From: Nitrobacter winogradskyi
Lineage (GTDB): Bacteria > Pseudomonadota > Alphaproteobacteria > Rhizobiales > Xanthobacteraceae
Length of the DNA: 64,000 bases
Direction of reading: 5' to 3'
NCBI RefSeq assembly: GCF_006539545.1
Contig: NZ_BJNF01000057.1
Coordinates: 33,697 to 97,696 of the forward strand
Shown: in pieces, positions 1 to 9,100 of the stretch
How positions within the stretch are numbered: position 1 is the stretch's first letter
How the letters are laid out: the number at the start of each line of letters is the position of its first letter
Program-made: the position numbers and the translations under genes
The notes under the pieces: generated by a model
Told to the model about the DNA's origin: nothing
The model's database searches: none
The model's input: only the letters and a program-made list of their open reading frames with translations

Positions 1-1103
1 TCGTCAATCCTCCCATCGTCCGCGGCTCGACGGTGCTTTATCCGACTGCCGGCGACCTTTACGCCCACCGCGGAGAATTCCAGTACGGACGGCACGGCAC
101 GCCTTCGACCCGCGCGCTGCAGGATGCGCTGATGGCGTTGGAGGGTCCGCATTGCGCGGGTGTCGGTCTGGTTCCATCAGGTGTCTCTGCGCTTTCCACG
201 GCGCTGTTGTCCGTGCTGAAGGCCGGCGATCATCTCCTCGTCTGCGATAATGTTTATCGTCCGACGCGACAGTTCTGCGATGGGTTTCTGGCGCGCTACG
301 GAATCGAGACCACTTACTTCGATCCGCTGATCGGTTCGGGGATCGCCGCGCTGTTCCGGCCGGAAACCCGCGCGGTGATGGTCGAGGCGCCAGGCTCCCA
401 GTCCCTGGAGATGCCGGACGTTCCCGCGATCGCGGCCGCAGCGCGCGCGCGCGAAGCGATTGTGATCGACGACAACACGTGGGCAACCCCTCTTTTCCGC
501 CGCGCGCTTGAGCAAGGCGTGGATATCAGCATCCAGGCGGCGACCAAGTACATCGGTGGGCACTCCGATGTCATGTTCGGAACCATCGCCGCCAATTCAA
601 AAGCCTGGCCGGCGCTCACTGAGACCATCCGCCTGCTCGGCCTATGCGTAGGACCCGACGACGTGTTTCTGACTCTGCGAGGATTACGCACCCTTGCGGT
701 GAGGCTTTATCATCACCAGCAGGCCGCGATGAACATGGCGCAGTGGCTTGCGCGGCGGCCGGAAGTGACCAGAATTCTGTATCCGGCATGGCCGGACGAT
801 CCCGGTCATGCGATCTGGAAACGGGATTTCACCGGCGCACCGGGATTGTTCAGCATCGTCCTCAAGCCCGCGCCGCAGCAAGCGGTCAGCGCGCTGCTCG
901 ATACGCTGAAGCTGTTCGGCATGGGTTACTCATGGGGTGGCTTTGAGAGCCTCGTCATTCCCTTCGATTGCGCGTCGTATCGGACCGCGACAAAGTGGGC
1001 GCCGGGCGGACCCACGCTGCGGCTACAGATCGGGCTTGAGAACGTGGACGATCTCAAGGCCGATCTCGATCGGGGTTTTGCGGCCTTCAACGCCCATCAA
1101 TGA
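1..1103 (+). CDS. metC: cystathionine beta-lyase (5' truncated by window edge)
   Basis: PLP-dependent cleavage of cystathionine to homocysteine, pyruvate and ammonia in methionine synthesis (Cys/Met-metabolism PLP enzyme family). The reading frame is already open at base 3 (residues VNPPIVRGSTVLYP), so the true start lies upstream of the window and the GTG at 33 is internal. The PLP lysine lies in ATKYIGGHSD, and the family segment RLQIGLENVDDLKADLDRGF closes the protein. Family members are about 390 residues, so only roughly 25 N-terminal residues are missing. It is convergent with the envelope operon that follows. A related gamma-synthase/lyase of the same fold is possible, but the NPPIVRGSTVLYP start is typical of alphaproteobacterial MetC. 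Confidence 0.9.
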   Translation, partial: VNPPIVRGSTVLYPTAGDLYAHRGEFQYGRHGTPSTRALQDALMALEGPHCAGVGLVPSGVSALSTALLSVLKAGDHLLVCDNVYRPTRQFCDGFLARYGIETTYFDPLIGSGIAALFRPETRAVMVEAPGSQSLEMPDVPAIAAAARAREAIVIDDNTWATPLFRRALEQGVDISIQAATKYIGGHSDVMFGTIAANSKAWPALTETIRLLGLCVGPDDVFLTLRGLRTLAVRLYHHQQAAMNMAQWLARRPEVTRILYPAWPDDPGHAIWKRDFTGAPGLFSIVLKPAPQQAVSALLDTLKLFGMGYSWGGFESLVIPFDCASYRTATKWAPGGPTLRLQIGLENVDDLKADLDRGFAAFNAHQ

Positions 1104-1172
1104 AGGCTCCCGCCTCCGGCTTGTGACGGATTGCTTCAGCCCAACAACCAGCGCCTGATTAGCGTTGACGTC

Positions 1173-1496
1173 TCACGCCGATGATTGGCGTCCATTGAGA
1201 ATGATGAAATACAGGTTGCGGAAATAGACAATGAGGCCGAGCGCCTGGCCGGCGATGAATACCGGGTCTCGCCGGTAAAGGGCGTAAACCAGAAGAAGAA
1301 CTCCACCCCCTATCGAGAAGAACCAGAACGCCACGGGGATTACGCTCTTTCGCGCGCGTTCGGATGCAATCCATTGCACGACGAACCGCATGGTGAAGAA
1401 ACCCTGCGCGACAAAACCGAGAACCACCCAGCCGTCGAAATTAGCCACGAACACGTCGTAGAAATAGTTCGTCAGCATCCCGGCGATGTCAGCCAT
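1173..1496 (-). CDS. lipid A biosynthesis N-terminal-domain (LAB_N) small membrane protein
   Basis: A 107-residue inner-membrane protein with three predicted helices (about residues 20-42, 52-74 and 78-100). It has the LAB_N signature: an aromatic, Gln/Arg-containing first helix (FTMRFVVQWIASE) and a C-terminal YFRNLYFI segment. LAB_N domains occur at the N-terminus of some LpxB proteins or as stand-alone partners of GT2 polyprenyl-phosphate sugar synthases. Its start overlaps the last 8 bases of the upstream GT2 gene, so translation is probably coupled. The neighbours suggest a helper role in making or flipping a lipid-linked sugar used on lipid A, comparable to RgtF of rhizobia; this role is inferred from context. 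Confidence 0.8.
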   Translation of the reverse strand: MADIAGMLTNYFYDVFVANFDGWVVLGFVAQGFFTMRFVVQWIASERARKSVIPVAFWFFSIGGGVLLLVYALYRRDPVFIAGQALGLIVYFRNLYFIILNGRQSSA

Positions 1497-2238
1497 GACG
1501 CATTACCTCGGTTGCAACCGGCGTCGATCTCTTGCGGCGGATCAGCCACCACACACCGGCGAGATCAATGATTCCGATCCACAGGCGATCGAAGAATCCG
1601 TAATTCGACACGCCTGAACGTCGCGGCCGGTCCGTCACATCGACATAGGCGATGTCATAGCCTTCCCGCCGCACCAGCGCCGGGAGAAACCGGTGCAGGC
1701 CGTCGAAATAAGGCAGGGACAGAAACACCTCCCGCCGAAAGGCTTTCAGCCCGCAGCCGGTGTCGCGCGTTCCATCGCTCAGCACCCGGCTTCGCACCTT
1801 ATTGGCTACTCGCGACTGGAACTTCTTGAACCCGGTATCCTTGCGGCCGACGCGCTGACCGGCGGCGAGACCAATGCGTCCCTCGCCCTTCTCGATCGCC
1901 ATGATGAGTTCCGGCAGAAATTGCGGATTGTTCTGGCCGTCGCCATCCAGCGTCGCAACGATCGCACCGCGTGCGGCCCGCACCCCGGTCCGAACCGCTG
2001 CCGATTGGCCCGATGACTTTTCGTGACGAATCTGGCGCACAGTGCCGCGCTCGGTCATGATCGCCGTCAACCGCTCAGCGGTCGCGTCAGTTGAGCCGTC
2101 GTCGACATAGACGATCTCGTAATCCCATCGGCCATCGAGCGCCGCCGCGATCTCCTCGATCAGGGGCGCGATATTGTTCGCCTCGTTTCGCACAGGCACG
2201 ACAATGGAAACCGTGGGCGCCGTCGTTCTGGTGGACAT
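1489..2238 (-). CDS. GT2 glycosyltransferase, polyprenyl-phosphate sugar synthase type
   Basis: A family 2 glycosyltransferase of 249 residues, similar in type to dolichol-phosphate mannose synthase, ArnC and RgtE. The GT-A fold is clear: N-terminal VSIVVPVRNEANN, VDDGSTDAT for nucleotide binding, and LDGDGQNNP carrying the metal-binding DxD-like motif. The C-terminus has one hydrophobic segment but not the two-helix tail of larger ArnC proteins. I chose the ATG at 2238 because the sequence upstream of it overlaps the end of the GT39 gene and encodes no conserved residues. It probably moves a sugar from a nucleotide donor onto an undecaprenyl or dodecaprenyl phosphate carrier for the GT39 enzyme encoded 13 bases upstream. 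The sugar cannot be told from sequence. Confidence 0.85.
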   Translation of the reverse strand: MSTRTTAPTVSIVVPVRNEANNIAPLIEEIAAALDGRWDYEIVYVDDGSTDATAERLTAIMTERGTVRQIRHEKSSGQSAAVRTGVRAARGAIVATLDGDGQNNPQFLPELIMAIEKGEGRIGLAAGQRVGRKDTGFKKFQSRVANKVRSRVLSDGTRDTGCGLKAFRREVFLSLPYFDGLHRFLPALVRREGYDIAYVDVTDRPRRSGVSNYGFFDRLWIGIIDLAGVWWLIRRKRSTPVATEVMRHG

Positions 2239-2251
2239 GTCGTCTCTTATC

Positions 2252-3994
2252 TTAACGCGTTCCCTCGGAGCGAAAGATGGCGATCGAAATCGTCTTGCCC
2301 TGCGAGAAGTTAAAACCGTCGATACGCGTTGCAACGTTGTAGCGCAAACCGATCGCCTCGGCGCGCTGTGCGAAGGCCCGTTCGGAACGGGATTCGACAA
2401 GCGCGAACCGGCAGCTTCCATGGCTGAGGAAATCGGCGGCCCCGGAGCCGTCGGTCAGCAGCGTCGATGTCCCCGTCATGAAGACCAGACTTGGCTCATG
2501 ATAGCCCGCCGCCGCTGCCTTCGGTCCGACACACTCGACATTTCGCAGCGCGCGCGCGACTTCCGGGCTCGGAAACAATGGCGTCAGCGCCGCGACGATG
2601 ATCCCGTAGACGGAAGCGCTCAGGAATAGCGCCGCCAGAACGGCATTCAGCAGGGAGCGCTCCGCGTTATCGTCGTCGTAGAGCCACCATGCGAACAGCC
2701 CGGAAATCAAGGCCACCGCGGCGAACGGCCAGGCCAGGAAAACCGGCTGGCGCGTCAAGGTAATGGTCGCGACGATCGCGAGCACCAGGGTTATCGCGGG
2801 AATGGCAAACCACCATGCCGTCCCCTTGGTCAGCCATGATCGCGACAGGACGCGGCGCTCCAGCGCCCATACCGACAGGATCGCGATCGCCGGATAGAGC
2901 GGCAGCACATAATGCGGCAGCTTCGTCAACACGAGTTCGAACACGACCCATGACGGAATCAGCCACGCGAGCAGAAACCGCACCTCCGGCTCCCGCCGCG
3001 CGCGCCAGACCGCGGGCGCCGCCAGCCCCGCGAGCGCTGCGCCGGGCCAGAACGTAATCCAGAATAGCAGGAAGTAGGTGCCGGGCGGCGCTCCATGTGA
3101 TTCCTGAGCCGCGAGCTTGCTCAGCATGTCGCCGCCGATCGAGTCCGTGAAAAATGTGTCGCCGGCGCGGAGGAAGATCGCCACGAACCACGGCATGACG
3201 AGGACAAGCACCCACATCAGCCCCCAGACCGACCGCAGCCGCCAAAGCCATGACGCGGAGCGATCCAGAATGGCGACGGCCCCGATGGTCAATCCAACGA
3301 ACATCAGGATCAAAGGGCCTTTCAGCAGGATTCCACCCGCGATCGCCGTCCAGAAGATCGCCGGATGCGTCCAGGACGGATGCTCGGGTTTCTCGCCCCG
3401 CTCGGACGACAGATAGATTCGCGCAAGCGCGCCCATCGCCGCCACAATGGTCAGCAGCAGCATCGCGTCCGTCTTCGCGAGCCGCGCTTCCACGCCGAGC
3501 AGGACCGACCCGCACATGATCAGTCCGGCCAAGATAGCGCCACGCCGCGTTACGAAAGCAAGCGCCGCCCAATAAGTCAGAAGCACAGCGCCAATCGCGC
3601 CGATCAGGGAAGGCACGCGATAGAGCCAGATGCGAATCTGCGCGCGCGGCAGGCCGAGAGCTGAAGCCGTTTCGACGGCGGCCGCCTGTAGCCAGTAGAT
3701 GCCGACCGGCTTCTTGTAACGCACCTCGCCCTGAAAGCGGATGTCGACGAAGTCGCCGGTCTCGACCATCTGCTTGGTCGCCTGCGCGAAACGGGCCTCG
3801 TCGCGGTCGATTGGCGGGATGTTGAAGAAACCAGGCAGAAAGAACAGCAGGCCGAAGACCGTGAGAAACAGTGCCGATCTGAGATGACTGGCGACGACGA
3901 AGCCGATCACGATCGCCAGACCCCGTCCCATGGGCAACGGGTTCTTCGGCTCGCGTGGTCGTCCAAATCGGGGGCTGGAATGGGGCTCGGCCAT
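2252..3994 (-). CDS. GT39 (ArnT/PMT-type) membrane glycosyltransferase
   Basis: A polytopic inner-membrane glycosyltransferase of about 580 residues, of the ArnT/protein-mannosyltransferase type, that transfers a sugar from a polyprenyl phosphate donor on the periplasmic side. The N-terminal loop after the first helix carries the catalytic-acid motif PPIDRDEARFAQ, followed by RYKKPVGIYWLQ, both characteristic of ArnT-like enzymes. About ten to twelve hydrophobic helices follow, then a soluble C-terminal tail. ATG codons at 3994 and 4006 are both possible and a TTG at 4030 less so; I use 3994 (MAEPHSS). With the GT2 and LAB_N genes downstream it forms a lipid-linked sugar pathway, most likely for lipid A or another envelope glycan. 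The acceptor is unknown. Confidence 0.85.
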   Translation of the reverse strand: MAEPHSSPRFGRPREPKNPLPMGRGLAIVIGFVVASHLRSALFLTVFGLLFFLPGFFNIPPIDRDEARFAQATKQMVETGDFVDIRFQGEVRYKKPVGIYWLQAAAVETASALGLPRAQIRIWLYRVPSLIGAIGAVLLTYWAALAFVTRRGAILAGLIMCGSVLLGVEARLAKTDAMLLLTIVAAMGALARIYLSSERGEKPEHPSWTHPAIFWTAIAGGILLKGPLILMFVGLTIGAVAILDRSASWLWRLRSVWGLMWVLVLVMPWFVAIFLRAGDTFFTDSIGGDMLSKLAAQESHGAPPGTYFLLFWITFWPGAALAGLAAPAVWRARREPEVRFLLAWLIPSWVVFELVLTKLPHYVLPLYPAIAILSVWALERRVLSRSWLTKGTAWWFAIPAITLVLAIVATITLTRQPVFLAWPFAAVALISGLFAWWLYDDDNAERSLLNAVLAALFLSASVYGIIVAALTPLFPSPEVARALRNVECVGPKAAAAGYHEPSLVFMTGTSTLLTDGSGAADFLSHGSCRFALVESRSERAFAQRAEAIGLRYNVATRIDGFNFSQGKTISIAIFRSEGTR

Positions 3995-4045
3995 GGGATT
4001 GCGCATACGCTGAACCCGAGGCAGGGACAACCGCTGAGCCGGCCG

Positions 4046-6166
4046 CTATTGAATTCTGACCGTAACTGTGTCCGTGGTGCCAGCCGCGTCCATCACGGTC
4101 AGCCGGACGAATCCCGGCCCGGGAGGGTCGATCATCCGCTGGCGTCGGCCGTCGATCGCTCCCACCGCTTTCCCGTTGACCAGCATCGTCATCGGCGGGC
4201 TACCGCCCGCCACTTTCACCGGCAGCGGCGACAGCGTTCCCTGCCCTGCTCCGGCATCGATCCGCGAGCCGTTCAGCGGAAACTGGATATGGAGCCTGCG
4301 CTCGTGATTGGCGGTCCTGATGAGTTCACCGGCGGAACGAAACCTCTGCAAGGGAAGCGGAAGTTTTGCATTGGCGACGATCAGGGTTCCGCGCGGAGCC
4401 TTCGGGAGCGGCGCGGGCAACCGGCCGGTGCGAGCGAAGGCATCGAAAAGAATGGGCGCAGCCGCGACACGTCCGATAAGACCGGGAACCGGCGCACCGT
4501 CCGGCCGTCCGACCCAGACGCCGATGGTCAAACGGCCGTCGAAGCCCACGGACCACGCATCGCGATAGCCGTAGCTCGTGCCGGTCTTGAACGCGATCCG
4601 GTTCCGGACTGCGTTTTCCGGCGGGGGCGTTCCCAAAAGAACGTTGCCGACCTGCCAGGCGGCAACGGCATCCAGCAGCCGCAAAGGCGAGCGGACGCTG
4701 GAGTCGTCGCGCTCGATCTCGCGTAAGGGCATCACGCTGCCCAGTCTGGGAATGCCGGAATAGGCCTGCACCAGGTCATGGAGCGTCACGCCGACGCCGC
4801 CCAGTCCCATCGCCAGACCCGGAGCTTCGTCCTTGGGGAGCACCAGACTGGCGCCCGCCTGCTTCAGCCGCGACGACAGCCGGCTCGCGCCGACGCGATC
4901 CAGCAGTTCGATCGCCGGAACGTTCAGCGATAGTTGCAGGGCCCGCCGCACCGGGATGGTGCCCTGAAACATCATGTCGAAGTTTTCCGGTGCGTAGCTG
5001 CCGAACCGGACCGGGCGGTCGTCGATCAGGCTATCCGGATGAACAAACCCGTCTTCGAAGGCCAGTCCGTAGATGAACGGCTTCAGGGTCGATCCCGGCG
5101 AGCGCACCGCCCGCGTCATGTCCACCTGTCCGGCCAGCCGCTCGCTGAAATAATCCGCGGAGCCGACATGGGCGACCACATCGCCGGTGGCGTTGTCCAC
5201 CGCGATGATGCTGACCGAAATGCCCGGTCCGAGCGCCGCCGCGCGGTCGCGCGCAAGCGCTTCGAGCTGGCGCTGTAATCCGGATTCCAGCGTCAGCCGG
5301 ATCAGGTTCGAGTCCTTGTTGATAGCCAGAGCCTGATCCGCCGAATGCGGCGCCAGCATTGGAAACGGCCGTCGCGTCCGCAGGACCGGCACCGCCATCG
5401 CCCGCCTTGCGTCTTCCGCGCTGATGCGCGAGTCCTCAACCATGCGCATGAGTACGCGGTCGCGGGCCGCGCGCGCAGCCGCAGGGTGTCTGTCGAGGCG
5501 CCGTCGTTCCGGCGATTGCGGCAAGGCGACCAGCAGGGCCGACTCCGCCAGCGACAGCCGCTTCGGTTCCTTGCCGAAATAGGCAAGGGACGCCGCGCGA
5601 ATACCTTCGAGATTGCCGCCGAACGGCGCGAGCGTCAGATACAGGTTGAGGATCTCGCCCTTTGTAAGCTCACGTTCGAGTTGGAGCGCGCGAACCATCT
5701 GATGCAGCTTGGCGTAGATCGAGCGGCGTTGGCGCGGTTCAATTAGCCTGGCGAGCTGCATGGTGATGGTCGAGCCGCCGGAGACGATGTGACCGCGAGT
5801 CAGAAGTTGCCGCGCCGCGCGGCCGAGCGCGAGCGGGTCGATGCCCGCGTGCGAATAGAACCGCTGGTCTTCATAACCCAGCAGCAGATTGAGATATCCG
5901 GGATCGACATCGGTCGTGGCATCGACCGGCAATCGCCATCGGCCGTCCGCCATGGCGAATGCGCGCAGCAATTTGCCGTTTCGGTCGAGCACGGTGGTCG
6001 AAACCTCGTGCGCCTTCGCCAGCGGCAGCGGTCCGAGCGAGACGACCCAGCCCGCGACCACTCCGGTGGTGACGACCGCGACAACCGCCATCATCGCCGC
6101 GGCCAGCTTCACCCGCCGCCAGCGGCGCGGCCGCCCGGTCGTTGCAGGGGTGTCGGGCGCGGTCAT
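4046..6166 (-). CDS. pbpC: penicillin-binding protein 1C, peptidoglycan glycosyltransferase/transpeptidase
   Basis: A bifunctional class A penicillin-binding protein of 706 residues. It has a cytoplasmic tail, one signal-anchor helix (about residues 22-45), a GT51 transglycosylase domain with the catalytic glutamate in GYEDQRFYSHAG and the GGSTITMQLAR motif, a transpeptidase domain with SPGSTLKP (active serine), SLN and KTGTS, and the C-terminal PBP1C domain (about 610-706). The start ATG overlaps the stop of the upstream alpha-2-macroglobulin gene by four bases (ATGA). That pairing is conserved in many proteobacteria and is thought to couple peptidoglycan repair to trapping of foreign proteases in the periplasm. 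Confidence 0.95.
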   Translation of the reverse strand: MTAPDTPATTGRPRRWRRVKLAAAMMAVVAVVTTGVVAGWVVSLGPLPLAKAHEVSTTVLDRNGKLLRAFAMADGRWRLPVDATTDVDPGYLNLLLGYEDQRFYSHAGIDPLALGRAARQLLTRGHIVSGGSTITMQLARLIEPRQRRSIYAKLHQMVRALQLERELTKGEILNLYLTLAPFGGNLEGIRAASLAYFGKEPKRLSLAESALLVALPQSPERRRLDRHPAAARAARDRVLMRMVEDSRISAEDARRAMAVPVLRTRRPFPMLAPHSADQALAINKDSNLIRLTLESGLQRQLEALARDRAAALGPGISVSIIAVDNATGDVVAHVGSADYFSERLAGQVDMTRAVRSPGSTLKPFIYGLAFEDGFVHPDSLIDDRPVRFGSYAPENFDMMFQGTIPVRRALQLSLNVPAIELLDRVGASRLSSRLKQAGASLVLPKDEAPGLAMGLGGVGVTLHDLVQAYSGIPRLGSVMPLREIERDDSSVRSPLRLLDAVAAWQVGNVLLGTPPPENAVRNRIAFKTGTSYGYRDAWSVGFDGRLTIGVWVGRPDGAPVPGLIGRVAAAPILFDAFARTGRLPAPLPKAPRGTLIVANAKLPLPLQRFRSAGELIRTANHERRLHIQFPLNGSRIDAGAGQGTLSPLPVKVAGGSPPMTMLVNGKAVGAIDGRRQRMIDPPGPGFVRLTVMDAAGTTDTVTVRIQ

Positions 6167-9100
6167 TTCGCTGAACGCACCTCGACGCGGCCGGTGCTCG
6201 TGCGGCCGTAGCGCGAGGGATTGTACATGTCTTCCACGTATGCCTGCGGCAGCACGTATTTTCCGGGCGACACCGCGCGCACGACATAGGCCACGGTGAA
6301 CACCGCCTTGTCGCTCGCAGTGCGATCGATGGCGGCGGTGAAGCGGTCGTCGCGGAATTCAGTGCTGACCGGCTCCTTGCCGTCCTCAATCCAGTCGAGC
6401 GTCCCGCTGTCGCCGGAGGACACCAGATGAGGATTGTCGATTTCGAATCCTGCCGGAAGATAGTCCGCCACCAGGATGTGGCCGTATGTCGGCTTGGCTT
6501 CGGTGATCCTGAGAACGACGGCGAAGCGGTCGTTCTGCGTGGCCTGGGTTGGATCCGCGGGCGTTCCGTCGAGGTTGAAGTAACTACGCTCGATTACGAA
6601 GCCGTTCGAGGTCGCCGGTTCGGGAGTAACCGGCGCGCCGGTCACGGAAATCACCGCCTGCACCGGGGCTGCGCCGGTGTTGGTGATCTTGATCGGCTTG
6701 TCGGCCAGCTCGGCCGCCTTGTGGCTGCGATAAAGCGCGGCTTTAACGGGCGCGCCGTTGACGTCGAGCGACATTGACTCTTTCGCAAGCGCCCTCGCCG
6801 CCAGGACCAGCCACGCGTTCTCCTGCGTGGAGGTTGAGGAGGTCAACCCTCGCGCCGCCTCGACCCGCTGCACCGCCTGGGTGACCGTGGCTCGCGGCGC
6901 GTTGCCCTCGCTCGCGAGCGATACCAGCGCCGCGGCGTCGCGGAGCGCCGAGCCGTAGTCCGTCCGGCCGAATTCGAGCGCCGGCTTCGGCGCAAGGCTT
7001 TCAGCCGCAGCAGTATAAACGCGTTCAGCGCGCGCCCGGTCGCCGACCAGTGCGAGCGCCGCGGCAAGCTGCGCCTTGGCGATCGGCGTCGCCAGATTGT
7101 TCAACTTGGTATCGGCCAGATAACGCAAATCCCCGATCGGGGCGGCGCCGTTCCTGGCGAGAACGTAAAGCCCGTAAGCGAGGTCGCGACCGCCGTCCTT
7201 TTCCGGCTCGGCTGCATTCACCACGGAATTGCGGATGCGGTCGAGCGCGCTCGTGAACTGAAGGTCCGGGACGGAGAAGCCCTTCTCGCGAGCGCGAGTC
7301 AGGAAGTCCGTGACGTAGGCGTCGAGCCAGGAGTCCTCGCCGCCGGACGACCACAGGCCGAAGGAACCATTCGAGCCTTGCCTTGCCAGCAGCCGCTCGA
7401 TCGAGCTTTTGATGCGATCGTCGACACTGGTATCCATCGCGAGGTGGGCTTCCGCTGCGAGATCATTGACGTAGAGCAGCGGCATCGCCCGGCTTGCGAT
7501 CTGCTCCGAGCAGCCGAACGGATAGCGGTCGAGCGCCTTCAGGACACTTGCCGCGTCCAGCGCCGAGGACAGGCCGACCGACATCGACACCCCTCCCGTC
7601 CCCGCCACGAGGTCCGAGAACATGTCCGAGGTCAGCGTCAGGCTCTCGCCCTTCGCCAGCGTTCGCACAGAGCGGCGCGCCAGGATCTGGGTCGCGGGCT
7701 TGACCTCGAGGTCGTAATGCCGCGCCAGCGTCAGGCCGTTCGGTCCCTTGATATCGATGTCGAACCGGGCAGCGCCGGCGGAGCCCGCGGTATCGAGCGT
7801 CAGCGCCATCGAACTGCGTTGCCCGGCCGCGAGCCTGATCGCGGTCGTGGCGTTGCCCGCTACCTTCACCGGCCCCGACGTTCCGACGTTGACGGTATAA
7901 TCGCCGGGTGGACCTTCGACATTGTCGAGATCGAAGCTCATCGTGCCTCGATCGCCGGTCAACAGAAAGCGCGGCAGGGTCGCCGTCAGCACCACCGGAT
8001 CACGTACCGTGACATCGACCGTCGCACGCCCGAGCTTGGTCGCGGTCCAGGCGACCGCCATCACGCGCGCCGTGCCTGCGAACTCCGGAATGTCGAAGCT
8101 GATTTCCGCCGTGCCGTCCGCGGCGACCGTGACGATGCCCGAATAGAGCGCGAGCGGCTTCTGCGTCGGCGGGCTGCCCTGCAACTCCGCTCCCGCGAAA
8201 TCGCCGCCGGTCCTGAGCTGGCCGCGCGTTCCTTGCATGCCGTCGATCAGTTGTCCGTAGAGATCACGGATTTCAGACGTCAAGCGACGCTGGCCCAGGT
8301 AGTAGTCGTCGGGTGCTGGCGGCTTGTAATTGGTGAGATTGAGGATGCCGACGTCAACGGCGGCGACGACGATCTTGGCGTCTTCGCCGGGACTTAGGCC
8401 GCCGACCTTCACAGGCAGCTTAAGCGGCGCGGATGGTCGCGCCAGTTCCGGCGGCGAGAGGTTGACCGAAAGGGTACGCGCGCTCCTGTCGATGCCGAAC
8501 CATTTGATGCCGATCGCGCGGCCGGGCATTCGCTGCGCGGCGACGTCGAGCGGCCGCCGCAGCGTCGCCACGACATAAGCTCCCGTGCCCCAATCCTTGC
8601 CGACCTGGATTTTGACCTGAGACGTGCCTTCCTTGACCTCGGCGGTTTGGGTTGTCAGCAGCCGGTCACCAAGAACATTGATCGTGAGCTTGCCCGCGGT
8701 CCGGGCGTTGACCGAAACGACCATGGTGTCGCCGGACTGGTAATCCGGCTTGTCGATCGAGGTTTCCAGCAGGTCGGGCGTGTCGGCGCTGCCGTCGGAA
8801 TACCAGCCGACGTCAAACTGAACGGATGTCAGAGGACCGTTTGAATCGGATGATTTGACGTCGAGCCGGTAGCGCCCCGGCTGCGGGGAGAGTTCAATCC
8901 GCGCGGGTTTGTCGGCGGCAACCGAGAGATCGCCGTCGGCCACCCGCCTGGTCGATTTCACCGGTTCGTATTCCCAGTACGAGTTCTGCCGATACCACTG
9001 ATAGCGGCTCTCCAGCTTGAGCAGCTCATAGCGCAGACCCTTTCGGGCAAGCGACGTTCCGTCCGGCGCCACAAAGACGACGTCGAATCTGGCTCTGTCC